Assembly (NCBI GenBank): GCA_002315285.1
Contig: DCGR01000088.1
Span: 1 to 7,340 of the forward strand
Direction of reading: 5' to 3'
Length of the DNA stretch: 7,340 nt
Source: Bacteroides sp. UBA1773
GTDB lineage: Bacteria; Bacteroidota; Bacteroidia; Bacteroidales; Bacteroidaceae
Every line of letters begins with the position of its first letter. Positions within the stretch are counted from its first letter, which is position 1. Shown here in pieces: positions 1-5,589 of this stretch. The translations under genes were made by a program, and so were the position numbers. Below the pieces are notes generated by a model that made no database searches, was not told where the DNA came from, and saw only the letters and a list, made by a program, of their open reading frames with translations.

Positions 1-17
1 ATGCTCATGCCGAGCAT
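1..17. repeat. Short inverted repeat at the window edge
   Basis: ATGCTC at 1-6 is the exact reverse complement of GAGCAT at 12-17, with a 5-base spacer (ATGCC). It lies just beyond the T tract of the rnf terminator. The left arm starts at the first base of the window, so the stem may be longer. It could be the foot of a second hairpin, or chance. A 6-base inverted repeat is weak evidence by itself. Confidence 0.35.
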
Positions 18-20
18 ACG

Positions 21-58
21 AAAAAAACCGATAACCCCGAAAAAGAGGTTACCGGTTT
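21..58 (-). terminator. Rho-independent-type terminator closing the rnf operon
   Basis: Read on the minus strand, the arm at 58-45 (AAACCGGTAACCTC) pairs with the arm at 38-25 (GGGGTTATCGGTTT). All 14 positions pair, two of them as G-U wobbles, around a 6-base loop (TTTTTC, 44-39). The second arm runs into a T tract that continues to position 21, giving seven consecutive T residues from 27 to 21. The structure begins 75 bases after the rnfA stop codon. No comparable T tract follows the hairpin on the plus strand, so it is oriented to end minus-strand transcripts. That it terminates the rnf operon is inferred from its position and structure. Confidence 0.88.
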
Positions 59-132
59 CTGATTCAGTGCACCGAGGCAATCCGACAAACGGCCATACCC
101 CGATGCGGACGGTCAGTGAACTTCGCAAAAAG

Positions 133-753
133 TCATAATCCAAAAAGCCGTGCCAAGCCTTTATCGACACCTGAGAAACCCATGAATGCCATGGCAAGCA
201 ATCCGGCTGTAACCAAGGCGATAGGCATTCCTTGCATTCCTTCGGGCAGCTTGACCAAACTGAGCTGTTCGCGGATGCCCGCAAACACAATGAGCGCCAA
301 GGCAAAACCAAGGGCTGTAGAAAAGGCAAACACCACGCCGGTGAGCAGGTTGGGCTCAAGTCCCTGTGCATTGTAGGTGCCATTGGCCACCAAGATGGCA
401 ACACCAAGGATGCAGCAGTTGGTGGTAATCAGTGGCAGGAACACGCCGAGTGCCTGATAGAGCGCGGGTGACACTTTCTTGAGTATGATCTCGACCATCT
501 GCACCAAGGCAGCGATGACCAGAATGAACACGATGGTTTGCAGATAGCCCAGCCCACAGGCATCGAGCACATACTTCTGCAACAGATAGGTGACGATGGT
601 GGCGATGATGAGCACAAAGGCTACGGCCGCACCCATGCCAGAAGCTGTTTCCACCTTCTTGGAAACACCGAGGAAAGGGCAGATGCCAAGGAACTGCGAG
701 AGTACGATGTTGTTGACAAAAACAGCTGTAATAAATATTAGTACGTATTCCAT
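133..753 (-). CDS. rnfA: RnfA, membrane subunit of the Rnf electron transport complex
   Basis: RnfA is a polytopic inner-membrane subunit of the ferredoxin:NAD+ oxidoreductase, paralogous to RnfE and homologous to NqrE. The 206-residue protein has about six hydrophobic segments. The first carries the family signature VNNIVLSQFLGICPFLGVSKK (residues 13-33), and LITTNC at 108-113 is the second hallmark. By analogy with NqrD/NqrE, Cys25 and Cys113 should bind the intramembrane iron-sulfur centre shared with RnfE; Cys114 is adjacent. The ATG at 753-751 is chosen because known RnfA proteins begin near MEY. A TTG two codons upstream overlaps the end of rnfE and is unlikely. The gap to rnfE is 2 bases, suggesting translational coupling. 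It is slightly longer than the roughly 190 residues usual in the family, with extra residues near 124-134 and at the C-terminus (DKGLARLFGL). It is the last gene of the operon. Confidence 0.96.
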   Translation of the reverse strand: MEYVLIFITAVFVNNIVLSQFLGICPFLGVSKKVETASGMGAAVAFVLIIATIVTYLLQKYVLDACGLGYLQTIVFILVIAALVQMVEIILKKVSPALYQALGVFLPLITTNCCILGVAILVANGTYNAQGLEPNLLTGVVFAFSTALGFALALIVFAGIREQLSLVKLPEGMQGMPIALVTAGLLAMAFMGFSGVDKGLARLFGL

Positions 754-755
754 AA

Positions 756-1340
756 TCAAGCTTTTTTGATGCGGTTAACAATGGCGATGAGATAACCCAA
801 CGCAATAAATGCCCCCGGTGCAAGGACAAATACCAACATGCCATAGTCCTCGGAGACAAGGGAGAGATTGAAGACCTTTCCCGTACCCAGCAACTCACGG
901 ACAGAACCAAGCAGGGTGAGGGCAAAGGTGAAACCAATGCCTATACCAATGCCGTCGCACATGGATGCAACAGGACCATTCTTAGCCGCAAACGCTTCGG
1001 CACGACCCAGAATGATACAGTTGACTACGATAAGCGGGATGAACAAGCCCAAGGTGGCATACAGATCGGGCACAAATGCCTGCATGCACATCTGCAGGAT
1101 GGTAACCAAAGAGGCAATGACCACAATGTAGCATGGGATGCGTACCATGTCGGGCACCAGATTCTTGATGAGCGATATGATGAGGTTGCTGAAAATGAGC
1201 ACTGCCATGGTGGCAAGACCCATGGACATGCCATTGATGGCCGAGGAAGTAGTGCCCAATGTAGGACACATGCCGAGGAGCAACACAAAGGTAGGATTCT
1301 CCTTTACAATACCATTTAAAATGACTTTCAAGTTATTCAT
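756..1340 (-). CDS. rnfE: RnfE, membrane subunit of the Rnf electron transport complex
   Basis: RnfE is the inverted-topology partner of RnfA and a homologue of NqrD. The 194-residue product starts at ATG (1340-1338), 14 bases after the rnfG stop. It shows the N-terminal ENPTFVLLLGMCPTLGTT signature (residues 14-31), VNCIILGRAEAFA (106-118), the glycine-rich membrane stretch GIGIGIGFTFAL (130-141) and VRELLGTG (147-154). Together these are diagnostic of RnfE rather than RnfA. Cys25 and Cys108 correspond to the cysteines that, with those of RnfA, hold a membrane-embedded [2Fe-2S] centre in the related Nqr complex. About six transmembrane segments are apparent and the length is normal for the family. 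No clear Shine-Dalgarno sequence precedes the start, as is common in Bacteroidota. The ortholog call is secure; the ligand role is transferred from the family. Confidence 0.97.
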   Translation of the reverse strand: MNNLKVILNGIVKENPTFVLLLGMCPTLGTTSSAINGMSMGLATMAVLIFSNLIISLIKNLVPDMVRIPCYIVVIASLVTILQMCMQAFVPDLYATLGLFIPLIVVNCIILGRAEAFAAKNGPVASMCDGIGIGIGFTFALTLLGSVRELLGTGKVFNLSLVSEDYGMLVFVLAPGAFIALGYLIAIVNRIKKA

Positions 1341-1354
1341 TGTTGCTTCATTCT

Positions 1355-1906
1355 TTATTGTTCCACATTGTTCTTATACAACTCGTAAGCCTGATTGACA
1401 GCCTTGAGGAATGCACGGCTGGTGATGGTAGAGGCGGTAATGGCATCGACATCGCCACCATCCTTGCTCACCGTAAGTGGTGCTTGACCAGGATTGCGGC
1501 CGATGATGTTGCCCCTCGAGCCTTCCTGAAACCAAGTGCCGGCTTTTGCGCCCAAGCCAGGTGTCTCAGCATGTTCGAGCACACTGTAGCCCTTGATGCT
1601 ACCTTGTCCGTCGAAGCCCACCAATATCTGCAACTGACCACCGAAGCCTGTGCTGGCTGTCTGAATGGCCATGCCCTTGTCGGTGACGTAGGCAACAGAG
1701 CCTCCATCGATGGTATCGACCCGGCTTACCGTCACGTCGTCGGCCCGTAGCACTGCCTTGATGGCTTTTGCCAAATTCTCTTCCTTGATCTGTGCGATGG
1801 GGCCTGCCGTAACCTGATTGACCCAGGCAAGCACGCCTCCGGCCATGACTGATATCAGTGTCAGGACTATGGCCATGTTCTTGAATGATGATTCCAACTT
1901 TTTCAT
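1355..1906 (-). CDS. rnfG: RnfG, covalent FMN-binding electron transport subunit
   Basis: RnfG (NqrC homologue) is anchored by one N-terminal helix (about residues 11-29) and exposes an FMN-binding domain outside the cytoplasmic membrane. The 183-residue protein has the conserved EHAETPGLGAK segment (111-121) and, near the C-terminus, DAITASTITS (154-163). Thr160 there is the expected site where ApbE attaches FMN through a phosphoester bond. The commonest motif has Gly at residue 158; here it is Ala, a variant I recall in Bacteroides RnfG. The protein is rather short: the stretch between the anchor and TGFGG (86-90) is compact compared with homologues of about 200 residues or more. The ATG overlaps the rnfD stop as ATGA (1906-1903). 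A purine-rich GGGGAGGT lies upstream inside the end of rnfD. Both suggest translational coupling. Confidence 0.96.
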   Translation of the reverse strand: MKKLESSFKNMAIVLTLISVMAGGVLAWVNQVTAGPIAQIKEENLAKAIKAVLRADDVTVSRVDTIDGGSVAYVTDKGMAIQTASTGFGGQLQILVGFDGQGSIKGYSVLEHAETPGLGAKAGTWFQEGSRGNIIGRNPGQAPLTVSKDGGDVDAITASTITSRAFLKAVNQAYELYKNNVEQ

Positions 1907-2874
1907 TTCTTCACTACCTCCCCAAATCGTTTAGGTTTACAATAGGTGTTGATGAGCGGTGTGAACGCGTTCATGATGAAAATGGCGAACGACATGCCCT
2001 CGGGATAGGCTCCGAACAAGCGGATGAGCACTGTGAGGAAACCGATGCAGACACCATAGATGATTTGGCCCTTGTGGGTCATTGGCGATGTGACATAGTC
2101 GGTGGCCATGAAAATGGCGCCCAACATGAGTCCTCCGGTGAACAGATGGACAAGCGGCGAAGCGTATCCGGCAGGATCAACCATCCACATGATGCCTGCA
2201 AACACGAATACGGTGGCAAGGATGCTCACAGGGATGTGCCAGGTAATCACCTTTTTCCACAAGAGGTAAGCGCCACCGAGCAACAACGCCAGGGCACTGA
2301 TCTCGCCCAAGCTACCCGCATTGTTGCCCAAGAAAAGGCTCAGGGTGTCGGGCAAATCGCTCAGGTGGCCCTGCTGCATGAGTGCAAGCGGAGTGGCTGC
2401 GGTGTTGACATCGGTGTAGGCCAACAGTTGTCCGGCCACAGGCCATGTGGTCATTTGCACGGGGAACGAAATAAGCAGGAATATACGTCCGACAAGTGCA
2501 GGATTGAACGGATTGCATCCCAAACCGCCGAAAGTCATCTTACCGATTCCGATAGCCACCAACGCACCAATGATGATGAGCCAGATGGGCAGGTTGCTGG
2601 GCACATTGAATGCCAACAACACACCGGTTATCGCAGCCGATCCATCGCAAAGCGTGGAACACCCGCGCTTGAGAATGAACTTCGTGATGGCCCATTCGAA
2701 AAACAGACATGCGGCAACAGAGGTAAGTGTGACGATGAGGGCACCCAGACCAAACATGTAAAGCGACACAAGCAGTGCCGGAACGAGGGCAATGAGCACT
2801 CCATACATGTTCCGTTGTATGGAGTCGCCGCCATGCACATGAGGCGACAGCGAAACGGTCAATTTATTTGCCAT
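1903..2874 (-). CDS. rnfD: RnfD, membrane subunit with covalent FMN
   Basis: RnfD (NqrB homologue) is a large membrane subunit that carries flavin and is implicated in ion translocation. The 323-residue protein begins at ATG 2874-2872 with MANKLTVSLSPHVHGGDS, the usual RnfD N-terminus, 10 bases after the rnfC stop. The reading frame stays open upstream to 3015, but that part lies inside rnfC and does not resemble RnfD. Conserved landmarks are GGLGCNPFNPALVGR (116-130), DVNTAATPLA (155-164) with Thr161 as the expected FMN attachment site, TDYVTSP (258-264) and YPEGMSFAIFIMNAFTPLI (290-308). Multiple hydrophobic segments match the family's roughly ten helices. The flavin motif has Ala at the position where many flavinylated proteins have Gly. 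The stop codon overlaps the rnfG start. Confidence 0.97.
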   Translation of the reverse strand: MANKLTVSLSPHVHGGDSIQRNMYGVLIALVPALLVSLYMFGLGALIVTLTSVAACLFFEWAITKFILKRGCSTLCDGSAAITGVLLAFNVPSNLPIWLIIIGALVAIGIGKMTFGGLGCNPFNPALVGRIFLLISFPVQMTTWPVAGQLLAYTDVNTAATPLALMQQGHLSDLPDTLSLFLGNNAGSLGEISALALLLGGAYLLWKKVITWHIPVSILATVFVFAGIMWMVDPAGYASPLVHLFTGGLMLGAIFMATDYVTSPMTHKGQIIYGVCIGFLTVLIRLFGAYPEGMSFAIFIMNAFTPLINTYCKPKRFGEVVKK

Positions 2875-2884
2875 AATTACGTTA

Positions 2885-4222
2885 TTACTTTTTAGCGTTG
2901 CGAGCACGGATAATGCCTCCAACGGTGGTTTTACCATAGCGGATGTAGTCGAGCAGGTAACGATGTGAGGGACAAGTGAACTGGCACGACCCACATTCGA
3001 TACACGACATGACATCTTCTTTTTCTATTCTCTCCCAGTCCTTCAATTCCGACAAGGTGGCCAGCAGGAATGGTTCCAGACCCATGGGGCATGCACCGAC
3101 GCACTTGGCACAGCGGATGCAAGGCTGCTCCTTAGCACGGCGGGCTTCCTTGTCGTTCATCAGAAGTACACCCGACGAGCCTTTGCAAATAGGCACCTCG
3201 GCATTCATCAACGCCTTGCCCATCATAGGCCCACCACCAATGATCTTGGCCGTGTCTTCGGGCATTCCCCCGGCGGCATCGATAAGCTGCCTCATCGGAG
3301 TGCCCATGCGGGTGAGGAAGTTGCTGGGGTTGGACAGGCTGTGTCCGGTGACCGTGACGACACGCTCAAACAAAGGCTTGCCTTTCATCACAGCCTCATA
3401 CACGGCATAGGCTGTTCCCACATTCTGCACAATGGCTCCGACACTGACGGGGATGGCAGGGGGAGCAGGCACCTGACGATTGATGACCGCATCGACAAGT
3501 TGCTTCTCACCACCTTGAGGATATTTCACTTTCAGTGGTACAATCTCGATGTTGGAATAGTCCTTACTCTTCTCGGTCAGGAGTCGGATGGCATCGGGTT
3601 TGTTGTTCTCAATGCCAATGTAACCCTTCTCCACCTTGGCAGCCTTCATCAGGAGGCTCACACCTACCAATATCTGCTCGGGCTTTTCGAGCATCAAGCG
3701 ATGGTCGGCGGTGAGATAGGGCTCACACTCCACAGCATTGATGATGACACACTCGGCCTTTGCTCCATGAGGCGGACAAAGCTTGACGTGGCAAGGGAAG
3801 CAAGCGCCACCCATACCAACGACACCTGCGTCCTTGATTTTCGCAACTATCTGCTCAGGAGTGAGATTACACGTGGTAACCAAATCCTGACTACGGTCGA
3901 TGCCTTCTTCCCATTCGTCGCCCTCCACATCGATATAGATGGCAGGCTTGCGATAACCGGAAGCATCGATGACAGTATCTACCTTATTCACTTTTCCTGA
4001 AACCGACGAAAAGATTGGAGCTGACACAAAGCCACCAGCTTCGGCTATTTTGGTGCCGACTTTCACCACATCGCCCTTCTTGACAATGGCAGTGGCTGGA
4101 GCACCGATATGCTGTGACAGTGGGAACACCGCCTGCTTGGGCAACCCCAGTGTCTCGATGGCCTTTCCTGCCGACAACTTGTTCTCTGCCGGATGAACTC
4201 CACCAATTTTAAATGTCTTCAT
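2885..4222 (-). CDS. rnfC: RnfC, NADH/FMN and iron-sulfur subunit
   Basis: RnfC is the peripheral subunit that exchanges electrons with NAD(H), related to the 51-kDa NuoF subunit of complex I. The 445-residue protein has the RnfC N-terminal segment FKIGGVHPAENK (4-15), then a lipoyl-like region with VKKGDVVKVGTKIAE (47-61). The flavin/NADH-binding core carries GMGGACFPCHVKL (136-148), ECEPYLTADH (165-174) and YPQGGEKQL (234-242). Two C-terminal [4Fe-4S] motifs follow: Cys368, 371, 374, 378 and Cys407, 410, 413, 417. Length is normal for Bacteroidales. The start is ATG 4222-4220, 12 bases after the rnfB stop, without a recognisable Shine-Dalgarno sequence. Unusually, three cysteines (141, 144, 149) lie in and beside the flavin loop, where family members usually have Gly/Thr, Thr and Ser/Thr. 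Confidence 0.97.
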   Translation of the reverse strand: MKTFKIGGVHPAENKLSAGKAIETLGLPKQAVFPLSQHIGAPATAIVKKGDVVKVGTKIAEAGGFVSAPIFSSVSGKVNKVDTVIDASGYRKPAIYIDVEGDEWEEGIDRSQDLVTTCNLTPEQIVAKIKDAGVVGMGGACFPCHVKLCPPHGAKAECVIINAVECEPYLTADHRLMLEKPEQILVGVSLLMKAAKVEKGYIGIENNKPDAIRLLTEKSKDYSNIEIVPLKVKYPQGGEKQLVDAVINRQVPAPPAIPVSVGAIVQNVGTAYAVYEAVMKGKPLFERVVTVTGHSLSNPSNFLTRMGTPMRQLIDAAGGMPEDTAKIIGGGPMMGKALMNAEVPICKGSSGVLLMNDKEARRAKEQPCIRCAKCVGACPMGLEPFLLATLSELKDWERIEKEDVMSCIECGSCQFTCPSHRYLLDYIRYGKTTVGGIIRARNAKK

Positions 4223-4234
4223 ATTCGGATTTGT

Positions 4235-5143
4235 TTATTGTTCGACTTTGGTTGGCTCATTGCCATTGCTCACTCTTGCCGGCTTTTCCGCAGGTACCAC
4301 CTCGACCTTTGGCTTTCTGGGAGGAAAGTTCATGGCATGGATCGTGTTCTTCGGACAAGCCTCCTCGCACTTCCGGCACAGGCGACACTTCTGCGGGGCG
4401 ATGTATGCCAGATTGGCCTCAATGGTGATGGCATCGAACTCGCACACTTTCGCACACTTGCCACAAGCGATGCAACTTACGGCACAAACCTTGTTGGCCA
4501 CCGGACCTTTGTCCTTGTTGACACACATCACGACCATGCGACGACCTTTCTTCCCTTTGGGCTGCAGTTCAATGATGTGGCGTGGACAAGCCTTCACACA
4601 ACTGCCACAAGCCGTACACTTTTCCTCATCGACTTCTGGCAAACCCGTTTCGGGATTCATGTGGATGGCATCAAACTGGCAGGCTGCCACACAATCGCCA
4701 CAGCCAAGGCAACCAAACGCACAACTCGTCTCACCGATAGCAGTGGCATTGGCAATGGCGCAGTTCCACGCACCATCATAGACATTGGTACGCGGACGGT
4801 TCTCGCACGTACCGTTACATCTCACCACGGCAACCTTAGGCTCCGTTACGACAGCTTCCATCCCGAGGATGGCCGCCACTTCCTCCATGACAGGTGCACC
4901 GCCCACAGGACACAGTTTTCCTTCGAGCGAACCAGCATCGGCAGCTTTCACACATGCTCCAGCGAAGCCGGCACAACCAGGATAACCGCAGCCCCCACAG
5001 TTGGCTTGAGGCAACACCTCGGCCACCTGGGCAATACGGGCATCTTCATGGACAGCAAATTTCTTCGAACACACATAGAGCACTATCGCTGAGATAAGGC
5101 CTATGGCTCCTAAAGAAATCACTGCAATCAGAATTACATTCAT
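4235..5143 (-). CDS. rnfB: RnfB, membrane-anchored polyferredoxin subunit
   Basis: RnfB accepts electrons from reduced ferredoxin at the cytoplasmic face. The 302-residue protein has one N-terminal membrane helix (about 3-24). A GC-rich iron-sulfur domain follows with Cys49, Cys52 and Cys57 (NCGGCGYPGC) and probably Cys78. Then come four ferredoxin-type CxxCxxCxxxC motifs beginning at Cys145, Cys176, Cys224 and Cys253. The protein contains 28 cysteines in all. Those at 109, 113, 128 and 141 fall outside the obvious motifs but seem conserved in Bacteroidales homologues as I recall them. The C-terminal 30 residues form a proline- and lysine-rich tail (PPRKPKVEVVPAEKP), probably disordered. The start is ATG 5143-5141, 12 bases after the rseC stop. 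The four-module architecture fits the long RnfB type, not the two-module enterobacterial RsxB. Confidence 0.97.
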   Translation of the reverse strand: MNVILIAVISLGAIGLISAIVLYVCSKKFAVHEDARIAQVAEVLPQANCGGCGYPGCAGFAGACVKAADAGSLEGKLCPVGGAPVMEEVAAILGMEAVVTEPKVAVVRCNGTCENRPRTNVYDGAWNCAIANATAIGETSCAFGCLGCGDCVAACQFDAIHMNPETGLPEVDEEKCTACGSCVKACPRHIIELQPKGKKGRRMVVMCVNKDKGPVANKVCAVSCIACGKCAKVCEFDAITIEANLAYIAPQKCRLCRKCEEACPKNTIHAMNFPPRKPKVEVVPAEKPARVSNGNEPTKVEQ

Positions 5144-5155
5144 GACTCTTTGTTT

Positions 5156-5584
5156 TTAATGATTGTTAGTAAGTTTTTCGATTGTAAACGAGAATCTTTT
5201 CCGAAACAAGTCGCGTTTCAGATAGAGTGCCAAATAATAAGGCACCAACGAACACAAGGCAATGCCAGCCGACAGGATTTCGCTTGCCATGAGCTGCATG
5301 GCGACAATCAGGACCGCCACCAGAATACAGAAAGGAACACCAAAGGCCCACAACACGGCTTGCATGCCCATGCCAACAGAGCCTTGCACCCTGACAACAT
5401 CTCCACTGCTGTAGCGCATCCATTCGGAAGTGACCACTTCGATAAGTTGCTCCTTGCTTTCGGAAGCGTTGCAATGGGCTCTGACGGAACATCCGCCACA
5501 GGCCGAGGTCTGAGCTATCCGAACTTGTACGAGGTTGGTCGTGACGTGTCCTACGATGCCTGTATGTGTGATAACGTCCGCCAT
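5156..5584 (-). CDS. rseC: RseC/RnfF-like SoxR-reducing-system family membrane protein
   Basis: This 142-residue protein fits the RseC/MucC family (Pfam RseC_MucC). It starts with a small N-terminal domain opening THTGIVGHV (6-14) and carrying the family cysteine cluster SACGGCSVRAHC, with Cys29, Cys32 and Cys38. Two membrane segments follow, at about 74-100 and 104-122, and then a basic C-terminus. Family members in enterobacteria are linked to keeping the SoxR iron-sulfur sensor reduced together with the Rsx (Rnf) complex. In Bacteroidota they sit directly upstream of rnfB, as here. The cysteines may bind a metal or iron-sulfur centre, or act in redox chemistry; the biochemical role is not established. 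ATG 5584-5582 lies 5 bases after the lepA stop, and rnfB follows after 12 bases, so it is probably cotranscribed with both. Family assignment is firm; function here is inferred from context. Confidence 0.9.
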   Translation of the reverse strand: MADVITHTGIVGHVTTNLVQVRIAQTSACGGCSVRAHCNASESKEQLIEVVTSEWMRYSSGDVVRVQGSVGMGMQAVLWAFGVPFCILVAVLIVAMQLMASEILSAGIALCSLVPYYLALYLKRDLFRKRFSFTIEKLTNNH

Positions 5585-5589
5585 CCGAA

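Noticed and set aside
59..132. A further gene or regulatory RNA between rnfA and the terminator
   Set aside because: The 74 bases show only a loose similarity between TTCACTGA and TGCACTGA on the minus strand and no convincing fold or frame. It is treated as 3' untranslated sequence.
754..759. A TTG start for RnfA two codons upstream
   Set aside because: It overlaps the stop of rnfE and adds only two residues. Homologues begin at the ATG at 753.
1885..2895. A 336-codon open frame on the plus strand opposite rnfD
   Set aside because: It is almost fully antisense to a clear rnfD, is very rich in His, Gln, Glu, Asp and Arg, and has no recognisable domain. It is a by-product of codon usage in rnfD.
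2875..3015. An N-terminal extension of RnfD to an upstream start at 3015
   Set aside because: The added 47 residues lie inside the 3' end of rnfC in another frame and do not resemble RnfD. The ATG at 2874 gives the standard N-terminus.
3341..4000. A 219-codon open frame on the plus strand opposite rnfC
   Set aside because: It is antisense to a well-conserved gene and shows no motif or plausible start context.
4193..5092. A 299-codon open frame on the plus strand opposite rnfB
   Set aside because: It is antisense to rnfB, with low-complexity His/Thr/Arg content and no family resemblance. The long opposite frame follows from the Cys- and Lys-rich rnfB codons.
133..5143. The operon encoding Na+-NQR (nqrABCDEF) instead of Rnf
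   Set aside because: It has RnfB with multiple ferredoxin modules and RnfC with two [4Fe-4S] motifs, and lacks NqrA and NqrF. The gene order is that of rnfBCDGEA.
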